The notes: a model not told the origin generated them from the sequence alone. A DNA stretch of 64,000 bases from Maridesulfovibrio bastinii DSM 16055 (GCF_000429985.1 NZ_AUCX01000010.1:62001-126000), one strand, 5' to 3'. Positions 16,648 to 26,337 are shown, numbered from the stretch's first letter. Numbers and translations: made by a program.

Positions 16648-17358
16648 ATGAAGGATAAAAAGAAAAAGGCTGCCAAAGATAAAGCCTCATGCCTCAATAA
16701 CCGCAGAGATTTTTTAAAAGCCGGGGCAGCAATAGCAGCTGCCCCTATACTCTCCGGTCTCGCGGCTTCAGTTATTCCGAGTGAGGCTGAAGCTGCTGCT
16801 TCTGCTCCTGCTCCTTCCGGAAAATCTAAAAAGATTCTGATAATTTCAGCAAGTCCCCGGATTGACAGCAATTCCGATGCCCTGAGTACAGAGTTCATGC
16901 GCGGAGCAGTTAAATCCGGGCACTTCGTTGAAAAAATAAGGCTTGCCGAAAAGGATATCCATGACTGCCTTGGCTGCTGCTCCTGTATATGGAAACCCGG
17001 AGCATGCGTGCAGCAGGATGATATGACAGATATCATGCAAAAAATGATTGCTGCCGATGTGCTTGTTCTTGCCAGCCCGGTTTATTTTTTGTCGTTCAAC
17101 GGAAAAATGAAAACATTCATTGACCGGGTGTGTCCTGTCTATACTCAGCTTAATGGTAAAGAAGTTTACTACATAGCTTCGGCTGCCGGGGGCAGACATT
17201 CAATCAACATGATTGAGCAGAGTTTCAAAGTTTTCACCGGATGCCTGAGCGGTACCATTGAAAAAGGAACCGTAGCCATCACAGGAGTATGGGAAGGCGG
17301 AGAAGCAGAAGGAACAGAAGCTTTCAAAAAAGCTTACTGGATGGGACTTGAGGCCTGA
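16648..17358 (+). CDS. Tat-exported NADPH-dependent FMN reductase-like flavoprotein
   Basis: The 236-residue protein has a twin-arginine leader (LNNRRDFLKAGAAIAAAPIL, then SEAEAAA), followed by a flavodoxin fold: ISASPRIDSNSD, CLGCCSC, ASPVYFLSFNGKMKTFIDR. Its mature part is a close paralogue of the cytoplasmic flavoprotein at 14752-15288. Tat transport moves folded proteins, which fits export with FMN already bound. NADPH is not expected in the periplasm, so the electron donor is probably different. It is the last gene of the cluster, with no obvious terminator in the 40 bases before the convergent asparagine synthase remnant. Confidence 0.85.
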   Translation: MKDKKKKAAKDKASCLNNRRDFLKAGAAIAAAPILSGLAASVIPSEAEAAASAPAPSGKSKKILIISASPRIDSNSDALSTEFMRGAVKSGHFVEKIRLAEKDIHDCLGCCSCIWKPGACVQQDDMTDIMQKMIAADVLVLASPVYFLSFNGKMKTFIDRVCPVYTQLNGKEVYYIASAAGGRHSINMIEQSFKVFTGCLSGTIEKGTVAITGVWEGGEAEGTEAFKKAYWMGLEA

Positions 17359-17398
17359 GCAGACAAGACCCGATAAAGAGACAAATCTAAATTATCTG

Positions 17399-18190
17399 CT
17401 ACCGGTAAGAATTTCTTAAACGTGGATCTTTTGAAAACTCGGATACTATGACTTCCTGAAAACTAATATCCCTTCTAGCAAAGTTATTTTTCCACTTTCC
17501 AAGTGGTAACCCGAATCCCTGCTTAGTTCTGTCAATAACAGAATCAGGTATAAGACCTCTGGAAACATTGCCAAGCAGACCTTTCAATTTTCCGTTACAG
17601 TATATTATATTTTCAGGTAATGAGAACACATATTCACAAAGCTCACGATCTAAAAAAGGAACTCTTGTTTCTAAAGATTGAGCCATTGCCACCCTGTCTA
17701 CCTTGGTCAATAAAAACTCAGGAAGATAAGTTTTAAAATCCAGATATTGTAATTGCTTTGCAGGCGAGAGATCATTTTTCCAGTATTTTCTGAAAAACCA
17801 ATAGTCATCGTAGTCATCAGAAATATCAAAACGTTTTTTGTAAACAGATTTATCTTCGGCAGTAAGTCCTGAAAGAATTCTGGTATAAAGCGGCAACCCC
17901 TCTAAAAACCAACGTTCATCAAATTTGCGGCGAATCTTACGCACCTTGCGTAGAGACGGGAGTAAAGAAAGTAAAGCCCTCTTACAATGCGCACTTGCTG
18001 CTCCATGAAGTCTCTGTTCTTGTGTAGACGGGAATTTAAATTATCTAGGATAACCTCCAAAAAGTTCATCTCCACCGTCACCACTTAAAACTACACTCAC
18101 ATGCTCTTTGGCTAATTTAGATACTATATATGTCGGTATAATAGAGTCATCTGCAAATGGTTCATCACACCAATTTCTGCAATTCCAAAA
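17399..18190 (-). pseudogene. asnB: Asparagine synthase remnant, N-truncated with an in-frame stop
   Basis: On the minus strand the frame reads [20 protein letters not shown] and [17 protein letters not shown], the ATP-binding core of AsnB synthetase domains. A TAA at 18041-18043 follows, then the same frame continues through FKFPSTQEQRLHGAAS and KTYLPEFLLTKVDRVAMAQS to TAG at 17399. The whole glutaminase domain and the start of the synthetase domain (about 370 residues of a usual 600) are missing upstream, where the glycosyltransferase gene ends. It is therefore a decayed 3' fragment, probably left from a polysaccharide cluster. Confidence 0.85.
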
Positions 18191-18199
18191 AGACCCATA

Positions 18200-19357
18200 T
18201 TATTCCTCTCCTCTTTTTGAAGAATAAACAGATTCCATAAATTCAATTATCCTTGAAGCTCTCTGCTTCCAAGTGAAGCCAGAGGAAAGGTTACGATTGG
18301 CCTCCTGAATCTTATGCGCAAGATTAGGTGTATAGACACATTTTTTTATGGCTGCAGCCAGATCTTCAGGGGACGAGGATTCTGCAAAAACAGCATTTTC
18401 ACAATCTTTTAAACAATTTTTGAAAATAGGCAGTGGAGTTACCACCAAAGGCAAAGCCATCCCAATGGTTTCATAAAGCTTTATTGGTGAGAAAAATTCT
18501 AATGTTGATTTCTGAGGTATAACAACTAGCTGAGACTGTTCAAGGAATTCAGGTAGTTGTTTTTGCGGGAGCTGACCAAGAAAACTGATTCTACCATCGT
18601 TAGAAATAATTGCTGCCCTTCTTTTGAGTTCTTCTAATTCTTTAGCAGGAGTACCACCGATTATCAGCAGACGAAACTCCGGCCCTAAAAATCTGAAAGC
18701 CTCAACAAGATTATGGACACCCTTTCCCTCATACAAACTGCCAACATAGCTAATAGTTACAGGACCATCCAAATCAACATCCGGTCTGGGATAAAAAATA
18801 TCAGGATTATAACCCATTGGTTCACAAAGGATTGGCCCAGCATAACCATATTCACTGCGCACCTGCTCTTCAAGGCTCTGATTTATTACAATCAGGCCAT
18901 CTATTGCTTCAAGCACCTGCTTTTCAAGCTCCCTGAACTTTTTTTCACGCCCAGTTTTCATTCCTCTATTTTGAATTGAAAGAACTTCGTGCATTTCATA
19001 AAAGAAAGGGTGATTGACCAACCCTAATCTTTTAAGCTTGGCAATCATAAATGCCTCTTTTATATCGCGGGCATAAAAAAATGAATTCCTTGTAAAAAAC
19101 CATTTTGAAAGTATTCCCAGACGAAATCCGAGTCCGTAAAGCCCCTTATGGAATCCTGTTATACTAACGGGATTCATCCCATCTATCTTTGTGAGCCCAT
19201 ATGAATTGAGTCCTTCCTCAATGGTAATACCTTTAAGACCTGGAAAAAAAACAATTTCTGCACCTGCCTGAGCAAAAGCTGAACACATAGAAATTGATTG
19301 AAGGACATTTGCAGCACTGGATGGTAGCAAGTATTTTTTGGCGTAAACTACTTTCAT
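18200..19357 (-). CDS. Glycosyltransferase, GT4 type
   Basis: The 385-residue protein has the GT-B layout of family 4 glycosyltransferases: an N-terminal domain with SSAANVLQSISMCSAFAQAGAEIVF, then ISYVGSLYEGKGVHNLVEA at the start of the donor-binding domain. RISFLGQLPQKQLPEFL and a SPIKLYETIGMALPLVV segment follow, where the EX7E-type motif normally lies. It would transfer a sugar from a nucleotide donor to an envelope glycan or lipid. No other glycan genes remain beside it except the decayed asnB. It may be part of a lost surface-polysaccharide locus. Confidence 0.82.
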   Translation of the reverse strand: MKVVYAKKYLLPSSAANVLQSISMCSAFAQAGAEIVFFPGLKGITIEEGLNSYGLTKIDGMNPVSITGFHKGLYGLGFRLGILSKWFFTRNSFFYARDIKEAFMIAKLKRLGLVNHPFFYEMHEVLSIQNRGMKTGREKKFRELEKQVLEAIDGLIVINQSLEEQVRSEYGYAGPILCEPMGYNPDIFYPRPDVDLDGPVTISYVGSLYEGKGVHNLVEAFRFLGPEFRLLIIGGTPAKELEELKRRAAIISNDGRISFLGQLPQKQLPEFLEQSQLVVIPQKSTLEFFSPIKLYETIGMALPLVVTPLPIFKNCLKDCENAVFAESSSPEDLAAAIKKCVYTPNLAHKIQEANRNLSSGFTWKQRASRIIEFMESVYSSKRGEE

Positions 19358-19668
19358 AAAAGGGAATTTATTTGCAGGTTAAAGGTCGGACAGATGCCCT
19401 TATATAGATTAATTTTAAAATTAGCTTTCACAACATATATTAGTCAAGTTTCACATAGGATGCATATTCTTCTTAGTTTATTACTATTAATAAAATCAAA
19501 AAGCTAAAACCTTTTGCAAAGCTTTTAAGTTGTCGAATCCTAATTTGTTGAATTACGGAATAATTGGAGCCGCAGCAAAATGCAATTGAAATAAAAAACG
19601 GTCCCTTGATTCCCAAGAGACCGTTTTTTATTTTAAATTATATTTATAAATTTCAAAGAATTTCCAAT
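19358..19668. other. 311-base non-coding stretch
   Basis: AT-rich leader of the glycosyltransferase gene, with no promoter I can place. The only distinct element is the terminator at 19594-19629, which belongs to the DUF169 gene. Confidence 0.5.
19594..19629 (-). terminator. Terminator of the DUF169 gene
   Basis: Arms AAAACGGTCCCTTG and CAAGAGACCGTTTT pair at 13 of 14 positions and are flanked by A and T runs, so it can work in both directions. Confidence 0.85.
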
Positions 19669-20514
19669 TTATTCAACTTCACCCCAGGCCTTTGCACTGC
19701 GCTCAACTTTTTTGCGCACACTCTGCCAGTCGGTTTCGTAGTTGAACATTGATTCCGGCAGGGCTGCCAGCATTTTTTCATAAAGACTTAAGGGAACTGT
19801 AAAAGTCATTTCATCAGTCTTCATAAATTTTCTGGCGGAGGGGTCCAGACCGCCCATGACGGCCTTTTCCTGTCCTTTTTCTTTATAGTAAAGAGGCCAT
19901 CCAAGAATATTCGTGCATCCTGCTCCAAAAGGAGTTGCCACACAGTCAATGTCTCCGGTAGTGAAAACGGTCTGAATAAACAATCCGCACAGACTTTCCG
20001 GCCTTGCAAAGAAAATTACAAATTCAGGTTCTTCGCCATTTTCAAACTGGGAAAGCGGCTTGAAGATACAATACTTTCCGGGAGCTTTACGCGGGTTAAC
20101 CTTGAGCATAAATTTATTCATTGCCTCAGGACTGGGCATATATCTTTCACCATGCAGGGGCGTTCCCTCAAAGCCGGTGGAAACATAATGCTCTACAAAT
20201 CTGAGATGAGGCTTCATCATGGAACAGTAATAGACACCGCCTATACAACCGTATTCTTCTGCCGAAACAAAAGCAGCTCTATGCTTTTTTCTGGCCAGCC
20301 AGATATTGCCCATAATACATGAAAAAGTCTTCATGACCTCATGCATGTCTATTTCGCCCTTGTCTTCCAGTTCACGTGAAATTGGAACACCTTTTTTAGG
20401 GCCGAAAGCATTGTCAGGCTTGGTGTCACTGTAATAAGCTCCAAATGGCTCTTCTTTTAAGCCGAGCATATCCAGAAACTTTTGTGTATCATCAAGTATG
20501 GATTGCATTGTCAT
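19669..20514 (-). CDS. DUF169 family protein
   Basis: AGGAGG five bases before the ATG supports the start of this 281-residue protein. It matches the DUF169 pattern, with LGLKEEPFGAYYSD near the start, FSCIMGNIWLARKKHRAAFVSAEEYGCIGG, and later FARPESLCGLFIQ and FGAGCTNILGWPLY. Conserved cysteines suggest redox or metal chemistry, but no activity is established for the family. It is divergent from a LysR regulator 124 bases away, which likely controls it, and has its own terminator. Confidence 0.85.
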   Translation of the reverse strand: MTMQSILDDTQKFLDMLGLKEEPFGAYYSDTKPDNAFGPKKGVPISRELEDKGEIDMHEVMKTFSCIMGNIWLARKKHRAAFVSAEEYGCIGGVYYCSMMKPHLRFVEHYVSTGFEGTPLHGERYMPSPEAMNKFMLKVNPRKAPGKYCIFKPLSQFENGEEPEFVIFFARPESLCGLFIQTVFTTGDIDCVATPFGAGCTNILGWPLYYKEKGQEKAVMGGLDPSARKFMKTDEMTFTVPLSLYEKMLAALPESMFNYETDWQSVRKKVERSAKAWGEVE

Positions 20515-20638
20515 GTCTTCCTCCTTTGGCAGATGAATGAATGCTGATTCAAATCTTCCTTATTGATTTAACCTATACCTTCTCTTATCATGCCCACAGC
20601 TAAAATAAACATATTAAATAAAAAACTCTTTTCCATAT

Positions 20639-21538
20639 ATGAGCATAATGATCCAAGAATTTTTAAATGACATACCATTACTTGTGGAAGTAGCCAGACA
20701 AAAAAGTTTTAGTAAGGCTGCTGAAACACTAGGAATAGGGGCCTCTACGCTCTCAAGACGTATAAAACAGCTTGAGAAAAAAATGGGCGCCCTTCTCTTT
20801 TATCGGGACACACGAAATGTTGAACTGACAGACAATGGCACCTTTCTGCTTGAGCACTGTGAATTCATTCTCGGTGAAGCTCAAAAAACATACGACTCGG
20901 TGGTTGCCAATATGCGTGATCATTCAGGATTAATCAGAGTCTGCATGTTTCGGGACTTATACGACCGTAATATGAAAAATGCCTTGATTGAATTTGCTTC
21001 CAAATGGCCGGAGATAAGGATTGATATGACTTCTGTTGAGCAGCCAGTTGATCTGCGTACTGATCCCTATGATGTGGCTTTCCTGATTGGTCCGTCTATT
21101 GCTCCGCCCCTCATTGCCCGGAAACTTATGACCATAAAACCATTTCTTTATGCGGCTCCGCAGCTTTTTGAGCGTTACCCGGTCCCGGAAAAACCCGAAG
21201 ATCTCCACAATCTGCCCTGTATCGTGCTCGAACGCTTCGGTAAAAGATGGTTCATGCATAATGATGAACGCCAGATAACAATCGATATCCAGCCTAGTTA
21301 TACTTTCAGCTCTGTTCCGATGTGCCGTGATTTTGCTCTCGCCGGTCATGGGATGACGCTTATCCGTGGAGAAGAAGCCAGACCGTACGAAGAGGCGGGC
21401 AAGCTGGTAAAAGTTCTTCCTGAATGGAGTGGAGGATTCGAACACGATGTTCACATTGTCACGGGTTCCAGCCAGCTCCCGCAAAGAATAAGAATTTTTC
21501 TGGACCACATCCAAAACTTCTATGCTTCTATGGAATAA
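20639..21538 (+). CDS. LysR-family transcriptional regulator
   Basis: The 299-residue protein has the LysR winged helix at residues 8-66 (LLVEVARQKSFSKAAETLGIGASTLSRRIKQLEKKMGALLFYR). A substrate-binding-like effector domain follows. A start at the ATG nine bases downstream is equally possible, as neither has a good ribosome binding site. It is divergent from the DUF169 gene, the usual arrangement for LysR control of a neighbour. The effector is unknown. Confidence 0.9.
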   Translation: MSIMIQEFLNDIPLLVEVARQKSFSKAAETLGIGASTLSRRIKQLEKKMGALLFYRDTRNVELTDNGTFLLEHCEFILGEAQKTYDSVVANMRDHSGLIRVCMFRDLYDRNMKNALIEFASKWPEIRIDMTSVEQPVDLRTDPYDVAFLIGPSIAPPLIARKLMTIKPFLYAAPQLFERYPVPEKPEDLHNLPCIVLERFGKRWFMHNDERQITIDIQPSYTFSSVPMCRDFALAGHGMTLIRGEEARPYEEAGKLVKVLPEWSGGFEHDVHIVTGSSQLPQRIRIFLDHIQNFYASME

Positions 21539-21600
21539 CAGCTTCAAGGGAATAGAAGTTTCAGGAGAATAAAAATTTAACAATTGAACTGAAACTTAAA

Positions 21601-21631
21601 AAGCCTGCACAAAATTTTGTACAGGCTCTTT
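21601..21631. terminator. Bidirectional terminator between LysR and Lrp genes
   Basis: Arms AGCCTGCACAAAA and TTTTGTACAGGCT pair at 12 of 13 positions between two convergent genes, with A-rich and T-rich flanks. Confidence 0.8.
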
Positions 21632-21692
21632 AACAAACATTCAGCATATCCACAGCAGCGCTAAAAATTCCGCCTGCTTAAAAAATTTTGGA

Positions 21693-22175
21693 TCAATCTT
21701 TAAAATCACTTTCCACAGGCAGCCACTCATCAATGTTATAAATTATTTTGGGAATGATAAAAAAGTTTACCACCTCTACCCCTTCAATCTGGGGAAGTGT
21801 TTTCTGTATAAAATCATACATTTCTTCATTGCTCAAAAATCTGGTTTCAATCGCAAGGTTTGATTTTCCCCAGCCTGAAGCAATATAACAGACATTGGGG
21901 TTCTTTTTACAGTCTTCAACAAAACTGTCGTAGACCTCCGGATCAACTTTAAGATTTATATCCGCAATGGAAAGGTATCCGAACATATCCGGCGAAACAA
22001 TCGTGGTTATCCGAATGGCCCCGGAATCGACAAGATTATTTATCCGCCTGCGAACGGTCCTCTCATTGACGCCTGTATTTGCAGCAATTTTTGCTGCCGG
22101 CATTCTGGCATCCTTGGCAAGCTCATTAATGATTTTATAATCTATCTTGTCATAAGATCTTATTTTTTCAGCCAA
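21693..22175 (-). CDS. Lrp/AsnC-family transcriptional regulator
   Basis: The 160-residue protein has an N-terminal helix-turn-helix (IDYKIINELAKDARMPAAKIAANTGVNERTVRRRINNLVDSGAI) and an alpha-beta effector domain of the Lrp/AsnC type. It is divergent from the symporter and agmatine pathway genes. Two palindromes in the shared intergenic region (22203-22214 and 22254-22268) are plausible binding sites. Control of the agmatine locus in response to an amino acid or amine is inferred from position. Confidence 0.88.
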   Translation of the reverse strand: MAEKIRSYDKIDYKIINELAKDARMPAAKIAANTGVNERTVRRRINNLVDSGAIRITTIVSPDMFGYLSIADINLKVDPEVYDSFVEDCKKNPNVCYIASGWGKSNLAIETRFLSNEEMYDFIQKTLPQIEGVEVVNFFIIPKIIYNIDEWLPVESDFKD

Positions 22176-22202
22176 TTTATTCTCCTCACCTTTAAATTAG
22201 GC

Positions 22203-22268
22203 GACAATCTTGTCTAAAATATATGTAAGAGGCATAATAGCAGCAAACATATATGTCAAGATTTGACA
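22203..22268. promoter_or_regulatory. Two palindromes in the Lrp-symporter intergenic region
   Basis: GACAA-TC-TTGTC lies at 22203-22214 and TGTCAA-GAT-TTGACA at 22254-22268, both perfect. They sit 28 and 79 bases upstream of the Lrp gene start and are candidate operators for it. Confidence 0.5.
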
Positions 22269-22437
22269 CTATAGATACATTATTGGCAGAAGTTATGACC
22301 GATTCGGACACAAGCTATACATAATCGGTAAACATATTATTGACATACTGACATATGGATAGTAATTACTGGTCATAAAGATGTGACAAAAAGGAAACAA
22401 AACAGCTTACTGCAACCTTCATGGCAGGCGTATACTG

Positions 22438-23934
22438 ATGCAACCCGACAATTTTATTCCACTTCTCATTATCGCAATATTCTTACTTGGAGTAATTGCA
22501 ATTGGAAAACTCGCTTCCAGACGGATCGAGAACTCAGATGATTATCTGATTGCCGGTGCAGGGGCTCCTTTATGGCTGATTGTCGGCACTCTTTTCGCAA
22601 CATTCTGGGGTGGAGGAGTAATTATCGGTGCAACAGGGGCATCATATAAATCAGGGATATTCGGGGTTGTTGAAGACCCCTTTGCCGCGGGGCTTTCACT
22701 TTTTCTTGTGGGCATCTTTTTCGTAAAGCTGCTTCGTGGCCTGAAAATTAAATCTGTCGGGGAATTATACAACCGCAGGTTCGGTAAAAATACCGGTTAC
22801 CTGGCTTCAGCTTTCATGATTCCCACCTATGTCATCTGGACAGCTGTTCAGCTCCTCGCGATAGGTAAAATCCTGAATGTAATGTTCGGTCTGAACTTCA
22901 ACTTCGCATTCATAAGTGCAACCATGATAGTTGTCCTGTTTACCTATATGGGAGGTCTGGTTGCCGTTGTATGGACCGATGCAATCCAGATGATCATAAT
23001 TTTCATAGGTCTTGCCGCCATTCTGTATGTTGGAATAAACGCCGCAGGAGGCATTCATTCAGTTTTAAACGCCGCACCGGAAAATTACTGGAACATACTC
23101 CCGAGAGACAACAAGATTACAAGCTGGATAAGCTATCTGGCCATGTGGGTAGGTATGTCTCTGGGAAATATACCCAGTCCCGATATTGCCCAGAGGGCTT
23201 TCATGGCAAAGGATTCCAAAACCGCGCACCGGGGAATGATAATTGCGGGCGGACTATACTGGACTGTCGGTTTCATACCCATACTTCTGGCTCTAACAGG
23301 TATAGCTCTAGTTTCCAAAAATGTGCTGGACCCCACCCTGTTTTCCGGCGACAGCGAACTGCTTATACCTTATATGGCGAAAACCCTGCTCGGCCCTGTT
23401 GGTATGGGCATTTTCATAGCTTCACTGATTGCAGCAGTTCTTTCCAGTGCCAGTTCTTCACTCTTTGCAACAGCCGTTCTTTTTTCAAACGATATCTACA
23501 AGCCGCTCAAAACAGGTGAGAAAGAATAGCTGGCTGATGACGATGAAAAAATGGTCCGGGCTACCAAATTCTTTGTAGTGCTTGTCGGCCTTCTGGCGAT
23601 TGGTGTCGGCCTCTCAAGCAGCATGATTTATGATCTGACAATTTTTGCTTTCACTCTTCAGTTCGGGGTTCTTTTCTTCCCGTTTGTATTGGCCCTCAAG
23701 GCCGGCTGGGTAAACACATACGGAGTTGTCTCCGGTATGTTTGGTGGTATGGCCGTCAATCTTATCGGTTGTCTGACCCAGCACTCCATCCTTCCCGAAC
23801 CATGGGAATTCTATACACTGGTGCCACCACTGGTGAACCTTACTTTGATCATTATTGTTTCCTTTCTTACAAGGAACCGCAGTAAAGCGGCTCCTCTTGA
23901 AAGGTTGTACATAGACAGCAGCCGCACCTGCTGA
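22438..23934 (+). pseudogene. Sodium/solute symporter (SSS) family, split by an in-frame amber codon
   Basis: The frame opens at ATG 22438 and encodes an SSS-type transporter: LIAGAGAPLWLIVGTLFATFWGGG, FTYMGGLVAVVWTDAIQM and PSPDIAQRAFMAKDSKTAHRG. It meets TAG at 23527-23529 after KPLKTGEKE, then continues in the same frame as LADDDEKMVRATKFFVVLVG through three more membrane segments to 23934. The full length would be about 498 residues, normal for the family. The stop lies in a predicted cytoplasmic loop. Either the gene is inactivated by one nonsense change, the codon is read through, or the base is a sequencing error. Its substrate may be agmatine or a related amine, by context only. Confidence 0.8.
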
Positions 23935-24045
23935 CAGGTAGGCTGAGGCCGACGGCATTTACAGGACGGTGCACAGTCTGAACAATGCAGTCATGAATAG
24001 TAACTATTATTGCAATTGAACAAAGAAAAAAAGGAGTATTTTATT

Positions 24046-25095
24046 ATGAAAATACCTTCTTCAAGTGCCACTGACTTAGAGAAAAAAGATCTGCGCCACA
24101 TGGTCTCCATGAAAGACTTCACCACAGAAGAAATGGATAACATGATGGAGCTTATGAGCATGCTTAAAGAAGCACGCAAAGATAATGCAATTCCCCATCT
24201 GTTCAAAGATAAATCAGTAGCCATGATCTTTGAAGCAGGCTCAACCCGTACTAGAATATCATTTGAAGTAGCAGCAACTCTTCTTGGCGGACACGGCCTG
24301 TTCCTCTCGCCTAAAGACATCCATCTCGGCAGCGGCAAAGAATCCATTGACGATACCGCCAGAGTTCTTTCCCGCATGTGCGATATTGTAATGGCCCGCA
24401 CCAATTCCCCGGACACAATTGACGCTCTGTGCAGAATGTCCACAGTTCCTGTAATAAACGGACTTGATACCCGCTTCCATCCGACTCAGATGCTCGCTGA
24501 TCTGTTTACCATCAAAGAACATATTACCGATGGTCGTAAATTATCTGATCTGACACTGGCTTTCATGGGCGATGCCACTGATGTCTGCCGCTCACTGCTG
24601 CTCACCTGCACCAAATACGGCATGAACTTCAAACAGATTGGCCCCAAAAAATATCAGATGCAGCAGGAATGGCTCGATATGGCTGACGAATTCTGCAAAG
24701 AATCCGGAGCTTCCTACGAAATTACAGATGATGTTGAAAAAATAAGTGAATGCGATGTTGTCTATGGAGACAGCTTTTACTGGGTAACCCAGCTGGACGA
24801 AAAGAAAGAAAGGCTTGCCGCTTTCATGCCTGACTACGTTATAACCGAAGAACTGATGAGCAAAGCCAAACCGGGAGCTCTGCTGCTGCACTGCCTGCCG
24901 GCAAACGACAAGGAAGAAGTAACCCGCGAAGCACTGGAAGGCCCCCAGTCTGTAGCATTCGATGAAGCTGAAAACCGTTTGACAGCTCAAATGGCTATTC
25001 TTGTCTACTTCACTCACAAATTCAGCAAAGAACCCACTGAGGAAGTAAAAAAAGAGCACGAAACAAAGATCAAAGATTTTCTTAAAAATATCTAA
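24046..25095 (+). CDS. ptcA: Putrescine carbamoyltransferase
   Basis: AAGGAG precedes ATG at 24046, giving 349 residues rather than a longer version from 24010. The carbamoyl phosphate loop is STRTRISFE, followed by [20 protein letters not shown] and HCLPAND. The LGGHGLFL and [10 protein letters not shown] regions and the extended C-terminal helix resemble enterococcal putrescine carbamoyltransferase more than ornithine transcarbamylase. The enzyme splits N-carbamoylputrescine with phosphate into putrescine and carbamoyl phosphate. The neighbouring agmatine deiminase and carbamate kinase support this assignment strongly. Confidence 0.88.
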   Translation: MKIPSSSATDLEKKDLRHMVSMKDFTTEEMDNMMELMSMLKEARKDNAIPHLFKDKSVAMIFEAGSTRTRISFEVAATLLGGHGLFLSPKDIHLGSGKESIDDTARVLSRMCDIVMARTNSPDTIDALCRMSTVPVINGLDTRFHPTQMLADLFTIKEHITDGRKLSDLTLAFMGDATDVCRSLLLTCTKYGMNFKQIGPKKYQMQQEWLDMADEFCKESGASYEITDDVEKISECDVVYGDSFYWVTQLDEKKERLAAFMPDYVITEELMSKAKPGALLLHCLPANDKEEVTREALEGPQSVAFDEAENRLTAQMAILVYFTHKFSKEPTEEVKKEHETKIKDFLKNI

Positions 25096-25108
25096 CCGGA
25101 GATGTTAT

Positions 25109-26209
25109 ATGTCTAAGAAAATTAAAAGCACACCGAAATCTGACGGCTATCGCATGCCCGGAGAATTCGAACCGCATGCCGGCTGCTGGATGATCTGGCC
25201 TGAACGCACTGACAACTGGCGCAATGGAGCAAAGCCGGCCCAGAAAGCCTTTGTTGACGTTGCTGAAGCTATTGCCGAGTTTGAACCGGTAACCATGTGC
25301 GTGTCTGAACGCCAGTACATGGCTGCTAAAGAGGTTTTAAGCTCCAAGGTCAGGGTCGTTGAAATGTCTTCTGATGATTCGTGGATGCGTGATGTCGGCC
25401 CTACTTTTGTAGTGAACGATAAAGGTGACGTTCGCGGCATAGACTGGCGTTTCAATGCCTGGGGCGGACTGGTGGACGGTCTTTATTTCCCTTGGGACAA
25501 AGATGACAAGATTGCGGTTAAAGTCTGCGAAATGGAAAACAAGGATTACTACAGTCTTGAATCATTCACTCTCGAAGGCGGCTCAATTCATACCGACGGT
25601 GACGGAACAGCAATTGTAACCGAAGCCTGCCTGCTGCATGAAAGCCGCAATCCTGATCTGACCAAAGGTGAAATAGAAAACACTCTCAAAGAATATCTCG
25701 GAGTGGAAAAAGTCCTCTGGCTTCCCAATGGTATTTATCAGGACGAGACCAATGAGCATGTGGATAACATTGTTCATTTCTGCGCTCCGGGAGTTCTGGT
25801 TCTGGCATGGACGGATGATGAGAATGATCCCCAGTACCCTTTGTCAAAAGCAGCTCTGGAGTATCTTGAAGGCGAAACAGATGCCAAAGGCCGCAAGCTT
25901 GAAATCCATAAACTCCATATTCCTGATGAAGTTCTGATTACAGAGGAAGAAAGCAAGGGAGTCGATTCTGTGGACGGAACTCTTCCGCGTGTTGAGGGAG
26001 ACCGTCAGGCAGCTTCTTACGCCAACTTCTACATTGCAAACGAAGCGGTGATAATCCCCTTCTTCAATGATGAAGTTCACGACAAGGCCGCTGTGGAAAC
26101 ACTGCAAAAAGTTTTTCCTGACAGAAAAATAATCGGCATCTACGCCCGGGAAATTATCCTTGGCGGGGGTAATATTCACTGCATTACACAGCAGCAGCCT
26201 CTCGGCTAG
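25109..26209 (+). CDS. aguA: Agmatine deiminase
   Basis: The 366-residue protein has the agmatine deiminase pattern: [51 protein letters not shown] and [10 protein letters not shown]. The catalytic Cys is in [14 protein letters not shown] near the C-terminus. It hydrolyses agmatine to N-carbamoylputrescine and ammonia in the cytoplasm. It starts 13 bases after the putrescine carbamoyltransferase gene and is almost certainly co-transcribed with it. Confidence 0.95.
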   Translation: MSKKIKSTPKSDGYRMPGEFEPHAGCWMIWPERTDNWRNGAKPAQKAFVDVAEAIAEFEPVTMCVSERQYMAAKEVLSSKVRVVEMSSDDSWMRDVGPTFVVNDKGDVRGIDWRFNAWGGLVDGLYFPWDKDDKIAVKVCEMENKDYYSLESFTLEGGSIHTDGDGTAIVTEACLLHESRNPDLTKGEIENTLKEYLGVEKVLWLPNGIYQDETNEHVDNIVHFCAPGVLVLAWTDDENDPQYPLSKAALEYLEGETDAKGRKLEIHKLHIPDEVLITEEESKGVDSVDGTLPRVEGDRQAASYANFYIANEAVIIPFFNDEVHDKAAVETLQKVFPDRKIIGIYAREIILGGGNIHCITQQQPLG

Positions 26210-26221
26210 AGAAAGTCGTCA

Positions 26222-26249
26222 CCGGCTCCGTTGTGATGAACGGAGCCGG
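26222..26249 (+). promoter_or_regulatory. Intercistronic hairpin after agmatine deiminase
   Basis: Perfect 11-bp arms CCGGCTCCGTT and AACGGAGCCGG flank a six-base loop. No T run follows, so RNA processing or stabilisation is more likely than full termination. Confidence 0.5.
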
Positions 26250-26337
26250 CGACATAGCCAAGACCAGACTACAGTGACAACGATCCGGGCAAGGATATCG
26301 CACATAAGCACTGTTGTCTGGCAAGGGATATTAAGAA

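Noticed and set aside
20957-21583. Minus-strand open frame of 208 codons opposite the LysR gene
   Set aside because: It is antisense to a clear LysR regulator and shows no motif.
22971-23519. Plus-strand open frame of 182 codons inside the SSS symporter
   Set aside because: It is out of frame with the symporter, which has strong family motifs in the other frame. It is rich in Arg, Cys and Ser and has no domain.
24046-25095. Ornithine carbamoyltransferase assignment
   Set aside because: The pattern around LGGHG and HPTQ and the long C-terminal helix fit putrescine carbamoyltransferase better. Agmatine deiminase and carbamate kinase are adjacent, while no arginine deiminase is.
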